From NCBI GenBank assembly GCA_020747015.1, contig JAGTJM010000067.1:113179-177178 (forward strand): a stretch of DNA of 64,000 nucleotides. The letters run 5' to 3'. The notes beneath the pieces are model-generated. The model was given only the letters and a program-made list of their open reading frames with translations. It was not told the origin of the DNA and made no database searches. Positions within the stretch are counted from its first letter, which is position 1, and every line of letters starts with the position of its first letter. The position numbers and the translations under genes were made by a program. The DNA is from Pyrenochaeta sp. MPI-SDFR-AT-0127. Taxonomy: Eukaryota; Ascomycota; Dothideomycetes; Pleosporales; Cucurbitariaceae. Positions 33,695 through 44,060 of the stretch are shown piece after piece.

Positions 33695-34377
33695 GGTGTA
33701 TAGCTGGCTTGACGAGATATGCAAATCTAGAAACGAGATGTGTGGCAAGATTGAATGTATTCAATGGAGAGCAGAACACGAGCTCATATAGGTGGACTAC
33801 TAGGAAGATGAACGCTAGCGTTTCTCGATAACCATACTATTTCAAAGCTTCATTCGCCGTTGCCACGGTGCGGCATTTGAAATTCCAGCTTTAAAGATCA
33901 TGGTACCTAGAATCCGCTAACCCTAGCTCTCCATGAAAGCCTACCCCGTTCTCCGCAAGGGACTTCTCCGCATTCTAGCGTTGAGCTCGCCAGTTCTTGG
34001 GAAGACATGAGGCAGAATACCGAGGATATGCCGTGCGCCTTTCCATTTTGGGAGACGTTGGCTAAAGGCCACCGGCGCAGGTCTCGTGCGACATTTCGCC
34101 CGACCATCGGCAAGGACACAAGATTCCTGGATCATCCACTCGGCATGCGTCATGGTAGAACCACAAATTCTTACTGACGAGTCACAATAGCCTTATCGGG
34201 AGCCGATGGTGGAAATGAACGGCGATTAACCTTTTCCACGCGGCCCTACTGTCCTGCCAGCAGGGGAAGAACAGCGACCCTGTGCTCCTCTAGTCGTTCG
34301 AAAGGTACAAATAACAGTGTTGGGGAGATGACTGATGTCGGATACGGCTATTTCATTCCTCACGATAGTTATCTGCC
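33695..34377. promoter_or_regulatory. Shared divergent promoter of sugar transporter and beta-glucuronidase
   Basis: 683 bp separate the two divergent start codons. An inverted CGG pair with 3-bp spacer (CGG-GAG-CCG) lies at 34197-34205, a spacing used by some Zn2Cys6 dimers; the regulator encoded at 28666-31332 could bind it. Additional CGG/CCG triplets occur at 34069-34110. No convincing TATA box is seen for the glucuronidase. Site assignment is by consensus only. Confidence 0.45.
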
Positions 34378-34384
34378 ATGTTAA
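34328..34384 (+). other. Upstream ORF overlapping the beta-glucuronidase start codon
   Basis: An ATG at 34328 opens an 18-codon frame whose TAA (34382-34384) lies just past the glucuronidase ATG at 34378, in a different frame. A second upstream ATG at 34335 also reads across the start. If the mRNA leader begins upstream of 34328, these would dampen translation of the enzyme. Depends on the transcription start, which is not known. Confidence 0.3.
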
Positions 34385-36216
34385 AGCCACAATCGACCGT
34401 AACTCGCGAAGTTGTATCTCTTGACGGACTTTGGAACTTCGATGTTATCAAACCCCTTCCAAAAGATGAGCGCGCGTGGACGACACCTTTGACCTCGAAG
34501 ATTCAAGTACCCGTACCAGCGAGCTACAACGATATTTTCCTTGACAATGATATCCGAAATCATGTTGGCTGGGTGAAATATCAACGTCGCGTTCGCATAC
34601 CTGAAGGCTGGAGTGGCAAAAGATACTTCGTCAGATGCGACGCCGCAACGCACCGTGGCAGGGTGTTTGTGAACGAAAAATTGACAATTGATCATCAAGG
34701 TGGATACACGCCCTTCGATATTGAGGTGACCGACCTCGTGGGTGCGGGCGACAGCTTCCAACTCACCATTGCCGTCAGTAACGAGTTGACCAACGAAACG
34801 ATACCACCAGGGAAAATTGAGACCCTTGCGGACGGGAGGCGAAAACAAACATACCTGCATGATTTCTTCAATTACTCAGGGCTCGCGCGATCCGTATGGC
34901 TGTATTCACTGCCAATGCAGTATATTTCCGATGCAACAATCACCACAGACATCGATTGGAGCCATCGTCTTGGTCTCATCAAGTACCATGTCGACACACA
35001 CACGGGTTCGATAAACGATACCTATATCGAGGTTTCCGTAGAGGATGAGGATGGCATACAAGTGGCAACAACCAAGGGCTTCGTGGATGATATCAGTATA
35101 CCAGCAGTACAGCTATGGCAACCTGGTGCTGCATATCTCTACAAGGTCTCCATTAAATTGCGCAGTTGCAACGACGATTCCACGCTTGATGTGTACCACA
35201 TCAGCACAGGTGTCCGTACGGTAGAAGTGCGAGGTTCCCAATTCCTCATCAACAACAAGCCCTTCTACTTCACAGGGTTCGGCAAACACGAAGACACACC
35301 CATACGTGGTAAAGGCCATGATCCAGCATACATGGTTCATGATTTTGAACTCATGCGTTGGATTGGCGCGAATTCATTCCGTACCTCACATTACCCGTAC
35401 GCCGAGGAAGTTCTAGACTATGCGGATCGCCAAGGCATCGTTGTGATAGATGAGACGGCTGCTGTGGGTCTAAATCTCGGAATCGCGTCCGGTTTATTTG
35501 GCAACAAAGCACCTAGTACCTTCTCACCAGATGCATGCAACGACCAGACACGATCTGCGCACGAGCAGGGGATACGTGAATTGATCACTCGCGACAAGAA
35601 TCACGCATGTGTTGTCATGTGGTCTATTGCAAATGAACCAGCATCGCACGAGGATGGGGCTCGAGAGTACTTCGAACCGCTGGTACTTACGACGAGAAAG
35701 CTCGATGCACGCCCGATTTGCTTCGCTAACTTTGGCCTGGCGACTTCTGAGAAAGATCAGATCTCCAACATGTTTGACGTACTGTGCCTGAACCGATACT
35801 ACGGGTGGTACGAAAGCTGTGGCGACCTAAAGCTTGCAGAAATTGAACTCGAGAAAGACCTTCTCGGATGGCAACAGAAGTACGGAAAGCCGATGGTGAT
35901 CACCGAGTACGGTGCTGATACAATTGCGGGGCTTCATTCCGCCGCTCTGACGCCATGGAGCGAAGAGTTCCAAGCAACACTATTAGATATGTATCATCGT
36001 GTCTTTGAACGCGTAGATTCAGTGGTTGGCGAACAAGTTTGGAGCTTTTCGGATTTCCAGACGAGTCAGCACGTCTTTCGTGTTGATGGGAACAAGAAGG
36101 GTATATTTACTCGCGATAGGCGACCAAAGGCTGCAGCACAGGTTCTTAGGCATCGATGGCTCTTAAACGGCAAGGGAAAAGTCGAACATGTGAGCATGAC
36201 TGAGGAACAACCGTAA
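34378..36216 (+). CDS. Beta-glucuronidase, glycoside hydrolase family 2, 612 aa, bacterial-type and intronless
   Basis: Hydrolyses beta-D-glucuronides to glucuronate plus aglycone. The single-exon frame starts at ATG 34378, where MLKPQSTVTREVVSLDGLWNF has the layout of the N-terminus of bacterial GUS enzymes, confirming the start. The GH2 sugar-binding domain (RVFVNEKLTIDHQGGYTPF), Ig-like middle domain and TIM barrel are complete. Acid/base Glu420 lies in MWSIANEPASH and nucleophile Glu510 in ITEYGADTIAGLHS. Asn572-Lys573-Lys574 (GNKKGIFTRDRRPK) is the N-x-K element that recognises the glucuronate carboxylate and separates glucuronidases from beta-galactosidases. Length is close to the E. 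coli enzyme (603 aa). No signal peptide, so cytosolic. Absence of introns among intron-rich neighbours and strong bacterial resemblance suggest horizontal acquisition. It diverges from a sugar transporter. Confidence 0.95.
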   Translation: MLKPQSTVTREVVSLDGLWNFDVIKPLPKDERAWTTPLTSKIQVPVPASYNDIFLDNDIRNHVGWVKYQRRVRIPEGWSGKRYFVRCDAATHRGRVFVNEKLTIDHQGGYTPFDIEVTDLVGAGDSFQLTIAVSNELTNETIPPGKIETLADGRRKQTYLHDFFNYSGLARSVWLYSLPMQYISDATITTDIDWSHRLGLIKYHVDTHTGSINDTYIEVSVEDEDGIQVATTKGFVDDISIPAVQLWQPGAAYLYKVSIKLRSCNDDSTLDVYHISTGVRTVEVRGSQFLINNKPFYFTGFGKHEDTPIRGKGHDPAYMVHDFELMRWIGANSFRTSHYPYAEEVLDYADRQGIVVIDETAAVGLNLGIASGLFGNKAPSTFSPDACNDQTRSAHEQGIRELITRDKNHACVVMWSIANEPASHEDGAREYFEPLVLTTRKLDARPICFANFGLATSEKDQISNMFDVLCLNRYYGWYESCGDLKLAEIELEKDLLGWQQKYGKPMVITEYGADTIAGLHSAALTPWSEEFQATLLDMYHRVFERVDSVVGEQVWSFSDFQTSQHVFRVDGNKKGIFTRDRRPKAAAQVLRHRWLLNGKGKVEHVSMTEEQP

Positions 36217-36547
36217 CAAGATTAGGGTTGAATGTAACCGTTTGACACCATGCTAGGAACAGATCTAAACTATACATCTTATACTTCTATAAGAACTATT
36301 TAAGCACAGGCTGCGAAAAGGTATGAGGCTATTTAGATGGCAGCCACACCAATAGACATGGGAGAGTCACCATATTCATTATCCTAATTGCCCCCAGCCG
36401 CAAGTGCAAGCCTATTATTTTTAGGCCCGAGTTATGCGAGTAAGCTAGCTAGAAGAGTTAGATTGCCCTTACAACAAGTAAACAACTAAATTATGATAGA
36501 TGCAACCTGTGTCTATCTAATCATCCAGATCTATGCACGCAAACGAG
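36217..36547. other. Intergenic spacer between convergent genes
   Basis: 331 bases between the glucuronidase stop and the stop of the convergent P450. AT-rich in the middle; holds both 3' untranslated regions. No other feature seen. Confidence 0.45.
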
Positions 36548-38472
36548 TTACACATCGACAGGTCGCATGAGGATCTGCATACGCGCATCATAGTAATGCG
36601 GCAGGAAGATGTCTCGAAATGAGAGTTTGTCTTGCCTGGTTATGGTTAGCACAGCACAGCAAGCGATGTGAAGTAGCGATCTAAAGGAGAGCCTGGGTAG
36701 GACGATCCACGTACAATGGTTCCGACGGCACTAAGTCGAATTTGCGGAAGACATGGGCGAAGCCGAGACGTAGTTCAGCCCATGCGAGACTTGATTGTAT
36801 CACCGCATTAGCGATGAGTCTGTGGAGATAGAATAAAATTTGAGATTAGATCAAACTCACTTGATTCCTAAACACATGCGCGGACCACGTGAGAAGGCAA
36901 CAAGCCAGTTGTCAAGCTCCGTAGACTCGAGCCAGCGCTCCGGAATGAAACGTTCTGGGTGAGGAAAGATGTTCTCATTGTAGTGGACGAATGTGCTTCC
37001 GCATGAAACAATGGTCTTGGAAAGCAGTCAGCCACATTTTCATATTCTTTCGGTCTATTCCATGGACATACTTCTGGTGGCAGGGCAACTCCTGTCACTG
37101 TCGCACCAGTTGCAGGCACCACGCGCAAAAGTCCGGACGTCACCCCTGATGAAAGCCTCAATGATTCCTTAATGATTGAGTTCAGGTAGGGCAACTTCTC
37201 GAGATCTCGTAGCTTCGGCTCGTTGGCATTGAGCGAAGGCCAGGCCGCTAGTAGCTCCGCTTTCAGCTTCTGTAGCACTTTGGGTTGCTTCAGCAGGTGA
37301 AACGTGCCCACCATGAGTGTGTTGCCGACGGTGTCAGCGCCACCAAACATGAGCGCCTGGCCCTCCTCATACAGACTGCCCGCAGACGGAATTGTCTTAT
37401 CGCGAAAGGCTTCGGGATCCATCAGGCGATGATAGATCGTCATCTTGTGGGGCAAGAGTTTTAGTTTTTCCGGGTCATCGGTAAGATCGTTGATCTGTTG
37501 GAGGAGCAACTATCGTGGTATCAGTATGAAACTCCTTGGGGCTGTTCTTTTGTGTCCTGAGAACGTTGAAAGAGAGGAGAGCAGACCTGATTGAGATCCA
37601 CGAGCCCCGCCGTTAAAGGACTCAGGGTTTTGGACAGTTTTGGCGGGCACTTAAGTATCATATTCTTGTATAGATCAGAATACTTGAAGAAGACAAAAAC
37701 GGGCAGCGATGCATCCATGGCCACTACAATTGGAGCTTTGAAGTCAGGCGCATCCACGGCATGGATTGGCTTGCCAAAGCAAAAGGTTGTTGTCACATCC
37801 ATACTCATGCAGCGGAATGCATAAAATAGATCCAAGTACTTTGAGGCCTCGCTTTGCCGCTTAAAAGCTGCACAGAGTGCTTTTGTCTTCTCTACACATA
37901 GGTCCTCGGCGCTCTCGATTGCGGCCTGTGAGAACGAGCGGTTTAGCACATCCTTGCGATTTTTAGCTTCGACATACGTGAGATAGCCGAAGCTAGATCT
38001 GTCTTCATTAAAGCTCTTGTACAGACGTGCCTCTTTGTCCCATCGATTCTTGTTATTATAGATATCGTGATAGGCCTTGGGGTTGGCAAAATGGAGCTAC
38101 ATGAAATTCAGTTAGCAGTGCACTGCAGCAGTCGCATAGGTCGTCGGCCTCTACAATACCTCATTAGGGCCGACACGAACAATGTCGCCTGTGCCACGCG
38201 TTGAACGTTAGCACACACTCAGTGTACTGGTACTTAGTTTCCTCACCATATCTCGCATGCAGCTCTACAAGATAATGACAGAAGGATCGACTCGCAACAC
38301 ACTCAATGTAAGCCTTCCAGTAAATTGTCACGCAAGCTAGAGGTGGACCCGGGAACTTAGCCAATGGGTGAAAGTAGAAGTTGTAGATGACGTTGCACAC
38401 GGCGCATGCGATAAGAACTGCGACTGTGGTATATAGTAGGACCACCGAGGGCCCAGTTTCGTGGGCCTGCAT
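36548..38472 (-). CDS. Cytochrome P450 monooxygenase, 516 aa, seven exons (trichodiene-oxygenase-like type)
   Basis: Exons 38472-38247, 38188-38160, 38096-37587, 37509-37072, 37015-36861, 36819-36715 and 36635-36548, with introns of 41-79 nt. Joined length is 1551 nt with every phase consistent. The start, ATG 38472, gives an N-terminal membrane helix (VLLYTTVAVLIACAVCNVIYNF) followed by FHPLAKFPGPP, the typical hinge. The I-helix contains FGGADTVGNT (the A/G-G-x-D/E-T motif). The K-helix ExxR is in IIKESLRLS, the PERF region reads HPERFIPERW, and the haem loop FSRGPRMCLG has Cys449. The C-terminus LPHYYDARMQILMRPVDV is typical of fungal P450s related to trichodiene oxygenase, but no terpene synthase is in the window, so this is a family resemblance only. 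Intron 3 has a non-optimal GTCTGC donor. Should be ER-bound and active. Confidence 0.92.
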
Positions 38473-40778
38473 GGATTCGTGGGTGAGGGTGAGCGGGATG
38501 AAGTTTGCCGCTTAGTCAAGTTGGTTCTGTCCGCGTGATTACGATATCTTTCCCTTCTAATGCCGGCTATTTAATTCTCAACGTGACTGGCCGCTAGTAA
38601 TCCGAAACGGCCCCTGTGCGGATCGCATGAGGTAGCCAACCAGAACCAGGATTGCACTAATAATGGCACGGGACTAGCGAGCCGTGCCGTCTGACGCCAT
38701 TGACAGGTGCAATGACTGGTATCGACAGTTTGAGATTTCCTGAGTGTCCACGGACGAAATACCTTGGCTCACTCCCAAGTCTTCGCCAAAGTCGGTGCTC
38801 AAATCGCCCTTGTAAACATTTCTGTTATCATACGATCACCACAATGCCGCTAATACAGCCTGGAGGATCTGGCAAGGAACGGCTCGGTACGGCGAAGTTT
38901 CCACGTGGTCAGTGCCCCAGGAAAACATTCTGTAAATTGGCTTCCATGATGGAGTGAAGTTATACCGAATCACCAAGGTTTGTAAATCTCAACTAGTATG
39001 ACAGAAGTAGTTCCTACCTCACCGCCATTACTCTCAGCAGCCCTTACCAATCCTCACTCGAGGTATCCTCGGATTGCTCAGAGTAAGATATTGCGCATCA
39101 ACTTCACTTTTGCTCTTGTCTCCATCTAGGACAATTAGATTTTGCGGCATTTCGTATGTGATTCTCATCGAGTTTCACAGCGCACCTACAACAACTATCA
39201 ATTCCCTTGTGTCTCCTCCTCCTTCCAGTCACATAAACGGTTCAAACGGATCTACCTGCGTTCTCTTCTCCGGCCTCACACGGCCACTCTCCAATCAACC
39301 ACAATGCTTTACCCATTCCACCATCTCGTCTGAACCTTGCTTCCTGCTCACCATATAACTCGACAAGACTACTTCTTAACTCACGGCTCGGACAACGACA
39401 ATTACGCTCTGTGCCATCACGCTGGTACTAGGACTGTTCAACAGCTCGTAACGGTACGTCACGCAGAGCCGTCGCTCATCGCGCACGGCGGACCCGGCAG
39501 AAAGTCAGGTATGATGTGATAAGAGCCTGGTTTATGTGGATGCGTAGAGTTAGGTGACGAGGCGAGACCAAGGACGGGAGCCTGCGATGGACTTTTGTGG
39601 GCCAGCACGAGCGCTTGTGCGGATACTGGTGGACTTGCCGAAGTCTTCGCTGTACCGGAATAGAAGATAGTTTTTCACAATGTGTAGCTTGCGATCCCGA
39701 TCTCGAAGATTACCTTCTTTTCGCGAGTAGTCCTTAACGATTTAGAACTTGGAGAGCGTTGAAGGCGCGAAGGGACGGCCGTAGATGGCGTAATCAAGCG
39801 GATACAACGACGGCGATGATAGAGCCTTCGTCCATGGGAAGACTGTGTCACAAAACACATACAACGTGCATTTGTAGATGTAGCCTGACGTTTAGAACTT
39901 TGAGCATGGTGGAGAGACGTGCATACGTATCAACTAGCTGGGAACTGTTGTGAAGAAGAGGGCAAGGGAGGGAGAAATCTACACAAGCACTTGTGTTGCC
40001 TGCTCGTGCTACGTGCAAAGAAAGAAACGCGGTGGAGTCGCAGTGTAAAGATGGGATGGGGAATTGGATACAGAGATAGGATGTGTGTGACCACATGTAA
40101 TGAGTGAAGCAAGCCGGTTTTATGAACTTTGTCTGCTTAAGTCGACCCATTTAGAATAAATGTAGATGTCATTTCTCCCCAAACTTAAAATTTTTCTACT
40201 AATTATCACTGCTGCATATCTTCTCATACACATCATACCATTTTTCGCCAGCACGCATTCATATCTCCCTTTACGGGTATCCAGAATTACAGATCCGGGG
40301 TCGTACAAGGAGTAGCACTTGCTGAGGGGTTGCTTGAACACTGCTAGCGTGTCTATATGGCTAATCAACTTTATCTCGCTATCCGCAGGGTAGCTGTACC
40401 AAAACCCCGTATAGAACTAGAAAGGCACGTTGGCGTACAATGCAACGTGCAAACTGACACAGACGTCAATAATTTATAAGTCATGGTTTAGCCAGTAGAC
40501 ACGGATCTAGAAGAGCGAGCTTGGTGGTGCAGAACATTAAACAATGTTTGTGATGCAAAGTTGTCGAACCAGATGCTCAATGCAACTTTAGGTAAACTAT
40601 CTATGGCTCAGGTGTAATTGACAGACGAAAGGCGAGCAGTTAGTAAATTGTTTTCGATGACCATCAGCCTTGGGGGTGCGTGCTAGGTACAAGCCCAGCA
40701 ATATGTCCCGTTTAACGAATTCATCCAGTCAAACCCATGGTTATATGCCACGCATCGCAAAATGCATGCACCTTCATT
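38473..40778. other. 2.3-kb gene-poor stretch containing one duplicated exon fragment
   Basis: Apart from the 2EXR exon copy at 38995-39205 (separate entry) and the P450 promoter at its left end, I find only frames of 60-100 codons overlapping on both strands (for example 39759-40150), without domains. A former gene could lie between 39200 and 39700, but no frame is convincing. Confidence 0.35.
38995..39205 (-). pseudogene. Degenerate copy of the last exon of the 2EXR gene at 20893-22262
   Basis: About 200 bases align by eye with 20840-21055. They share the run CGCATCAACTTCACTTT, the acidic-tail coding block, and sequence continuing past the splice acceptor into the intron (GCGCACCTACAACAACTATCAATT here against GCGTACCTGCAATAACTTTCAGTT). 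On the reverse strand it encodes the same acidic tail (DKSKSEVDA, then SYSEQSEDTSSED), but a one-base deletion in the middle breaks the frame. The upstream exons are not found beside it. Many differences are C/T or G/A transitions. Because intron sequence is included, it is a DNA-level duplication fragment, not a retrocopy. Confidence 0.75.
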
Positions 40779-41390
40779 TCAACCTTCCTGAAGGATCACC
40801 TTTACTTTAGACGGTTCTTCTGCAGTACTGTGAGCAGCTGCAGAAACCATATTCATAGAAAGACCAGCGCAATAACTTACGTCCAAGTAGGTTGACTAAG
40901 ACCATATCATCATCATCAACCATCAACATTCCTTCTGTAACGGGGGTCAGCATATGCAGATATACATATTTGTCCGAAAGACTCTAGTGGAGAACGTACT
41001 TGTAAAGGTCAGCTGATATGCCTCTCCCTCCTTCTTAGCCATCACAGGCTGAACTTGATTTTCATTCTCCGCATTGGCCTTGTACCACGACACCTTCTTA
41101 GGCCCATAGCTGCGGTTTTCTGTTAGGCTGCGCCCTATAATCCACTCTCCAGATCGCAATCGGCTGCTCTGGAGGCTAAAGACAGCTGCATCTTCTCCTA
41201 GCCTTGCTTGAGTACCGTCTTTGGCATTTTCGTCAATTTTTGCAATTGGCTTGCCATCGATTTCAATAGTAAATGGGGAAGGAATAAAGTCCATAGCCTG
41301 TGCTTTGAAGAATCCTAGCAACCACAATGTAAGAAGCCCAAACAAACACAAGAAAAACTTGTTGCCCGGAGTTGCGGTCGGTACTGGCAT
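40779..41390 (-). CDS. Small membrane-anchored or secreted protein, 167 aa, three exons
   Basis: Exons 41390-41000, 40934-40881 and 40837-40779; introns of 65 and 43 nt (GTACGT..ACAG and GTAAGT..GCAG). Total 504 nt. After MPVPTATPGNK there is one hydrophobic segment (FFLCLFGLLTLWLLGFF) ending KAQAMDF, either an uncleaved signal anchor or a signal peptide. The lumenal or external part begins FIPSPFTIEIDGKPIAKID and is beta-rich and charged (SSRLRSGEWIIGRSLTENRS, KEGEAYQLTF). It includes an acidic stretch MVDDDDMVLVNLLG in the second exon and ends KVKVILQEG. Apart from the leader Cys it has essentially no cysteines, so it is not a disulfide-stabilised effector type. I do not recognise the family; its shape suggests a soluble beta-domain tethered in the secretory pathway. 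Confidence 0.68.
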
Positions 41391-42638
41391 TCGACAGACT
41401 GTGAAAAGAAATGATTAGGAAGGAGAGCATGGAAACGCTACCACGATCGGCGCTGCGATGGTCCACAATGATGATTATCTGAACCTAACTCTTAGTCTCC
41501 GGTCTCCGACCTGAGTACTGCTATCGATACCCATTCTCTTAGGGCCTGTCCCTGTCAGCCAGCTCGTATATAAGTGAACTATTGCCGGGCACGACTTCAG
41601 TTTTGGTGCAAGTGGATATAGAGAAATACCGATTTCGGCAGTTGGTTTTGGATCATCATAGGCTATGCCTATAGAGTGATAGACTACCCCACAAGAGCTC
41701 ATGCGGAGCTGTTTGTCCGGGACTTGGCTCTTGCCTATTTGAGGCCGCTAATCGATACCTTGTCAAAAGAGACACCAACATCCCACCACTCACATCGCCA
41801 AGGCACCTATCTGCCAAGACACCGAAATGACACCCTCCCTGCTCACCCGCCCTGTTCGATTGTGGAAGGTAATGCTTAGTTCTCTCTTTCAAAGGCCAGC
41901 GGCCAATGTTGTGCGACGTAAAGAACCCTCTTCATATGACCTCCCCTCCTTTTCTACCAAACTAACACATATGTCCTCGCCTTATGCGCCTGAAGTTCGC
42001 GAGCGTGTAAATATAGCCTCATCACTTTTCCGGGTAGCAACGTGCTGCAGGTCAGGGGCAGCGATTGACGTAGATTGTTACTGTAAGCCTCTAAGGGCAA
42101 CACCTATATGTTAGACGACCCCCAGCTATCCAGTTTTGCACAATCAATGAATTGCCAAACCGTTTGACCTAAAACATGCTCACTTGTAACGTCGGCGAAA
42201 TTATTACGCCCGTGTCAAGATAAGTCACACATCTTGAGCTTCCCTTTCGGCTACCATGCCCGCCAATCGGAGATTGCGCAACCTACAGTAGATAGCAGAA
42301 TCACCCATCGCGGCGTCAAGGCACGTCATGGGCTCTCTAAATTATCTCAACCTTGCAAGCTCTGCCAAGATACCCTTTCGCGTGCCTTTTACAGTCTTAT
42401 TCTTGCCATATCTGGAAGGATGTTAGTTAACCCTGGAATAGAATGTCTTGGAACCTCTGCTGGTACCTTGCGGCGCGACTGGATAGGAAGGTTGTATTCA
42501 TCAAGTCTGTCGTGAAGGAGACTACAAGTGGTTTTTTGCTCTATAAGAATGGAGCAGCGTCCAGCTTTTAGAGACAGTCAGTCACTTCTCTCTTCAGCTT
42601 AACGACGCTCTAGCCTCTTGCTCTGAACTCTTGCCAAC
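41391..42638. other. 1.2-kb intergenic region with protease promoter
   Basis: No gene is supported; overlapping frames of 60-95 codons at 41475-42515 have no domains. A TATAAG element at 42542-42547, about 97 bp before the protease ATG, fits a core promoter for that gene. Confidence 0.45.
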
Positions 42639-43531
42639 ATGCATGTAACATCTTTTCTCGTCGCCCTTGCGGTTCCCGCCCTAATCTCTGGTGCGGCCAT
42701 CCCTCAGAACGACCCTGAAAACTGGGATGAGAACTCGGAGGACATTGTTGGAGGCGTAGCCGCGTCTCAGGGCGATCTCCCCTTCATTGTCAGCGTTCAG
42801 CTCTCCGGATCCCACTTCTGTGGTGGAAGTCTCATCAACGCCAACACGGTTGTCAGTGCGGCTCACTGCTACTTCGGCCGCACCGGTTCCTCGTGGAGAA
42901 TTCGCGCCGGATCTTTGGTATGTGACCCTCTCTTTGCAAAGCACAACTCAACATTGTATTTACTCAACTTTGTAGAACCGGGCATCTGGCGGAACCCTGT
43001 CCACTGTTTCATCTATCCGCCTTCATCCCAACTACAATGATGACACCTCAGACTACGATATCGCCATCTTGAAGCTCTCGACTCCTGTTCCAACGAGCTC
43101 TACTATTGGCTACGCAACCCTCGCCGCCTCAGGCTCTGACCCTGCTGCTGGTACCACTGTTACCGTAGCCGGCTGGTGAGCTCACATTGTTCTCCAATTG
43201 CTTCACATCATTCTTACTTTCCTGCAGGGGTGATACAACTGAGAGTGGCAGCAGCCCCTCACTGCTTCGCAAGGTGGATGTCCCTGTTGTTTCGCGCGCT
43301 ACCTGCCGCAATAACTACTCGGTCTCTTCAGTCACTGACCGCATGTTCTGTGCTGGGCTCTCTGCTGGTGGCAAAGATTCTTGCCAGGGTGACAGTGGCG
43401 GCCCAATTGTCAGCTCATCCAAGGTTCTTCTTGGTATAGTGTCATGGGGTAATGGCTGTGCTCGTCCTAACCAGCCTGGTGTCTACTCCCGCGTTGGCGC
43501 TCTTTCATCTTTTATCACTAGCAACTCATAA
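42639..43531 (+). CDS. Secreted trypsin-like serine protease (family S1), 260 aa
   Basis: Exons 42639-42917, 42976-43175 and 43228-43531, introns of 58 and 52 nt; 783 nt in total. A TATAAG box is ~97 bp upstream. It has a signal peptide (MHVTSFLVALAVPALISGAA) and a short propeptide ending before the activation site IVGG (Ile36). The mature chain has the full catalytic triad: His76 (VSAAHC), Asp121 (SDYDIAIL) and Ser216 (CQGDSGGP). Asp210, six residues before the catalytic Ser, occupies the S1-pocket position that gives trypsin-type cleavage after Arg/Lys. Six mature cysteines (61, 77, 186, 201, 212 and one in GNGCARP) can form the three conserved disulfides. Fungal trypsins of this type are secreted nutritional proteases, frequent in plant-associated ascomycetes. 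The gene appears fully functional. An AT-rich decayed repeat begins right after the stop. Confidence 0.95.
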
Positions 43532-43549
43532 AGGAGTACTAGATCCTAA

Positions 43550-44060
43550 AAGCTTCATTTAGATAGCGGATTAAGGTGAAGGTATCAATGAGCTATATGT
43601 ACCGGGATTCAGAATATTAGATCTATATTCTTTCAAAGAAAGTCTATATATAGGGGAATATACTTTATATGGAAACTTTAATCCTATAACCTAACCTTAT
43701 TATATTATTCATTTCCTTCTATAGTAAACATACTAAATATAATAGCTACTACGGAAGCTACTATATTGCGTAATATTGATCTATAATTTGGTAGAACTGC
43801 CTATATAGTATAGCTACAGAGCTTTAAGATTTAATAGTAGCTAAAAGAAGTGATAAAATAAATAATCTACTACAGATAATCTACTATATGAAGTGCTTTT
43901 TGGCTTGCTGGAACTCTTTGAGGGTGGGTATAATAAGCTCTTGATACCAGTTCATATGGGTGACTAGGCCGTCCCATAGTTAATAACGAACTATAAATTT
44001 TCTAGTTACTTACCAATAGGCATCCCTAGTAGCCGGCATTGTATTGATCAGATCTACTAT
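43550..44060. repeat. AT-rich, RIP-like degenerate repeat
   Basis: About 500 bases of strongly AT- and TpA-rich sequence (runs like CTATATATAG and ACTATATAG) starting just after the protease stop, in contrast to the ~50% GC gene. No frame of length survives. A remnant with somewhat higher GC (44070-44354) continues beyond it but shows no recognisable transposase motif. Consistent with an old transposon fragment altered by RIP; identity not determinable by eye. Confidence 0.5.

Noticed and set aside
36548..38472. Trichothecene biosynthesis role for the second P450
   Set aside because: The resemblance to trichodiene oxygenase is at family level only, and no trichodiene synthase or other pathway gene is in the window.
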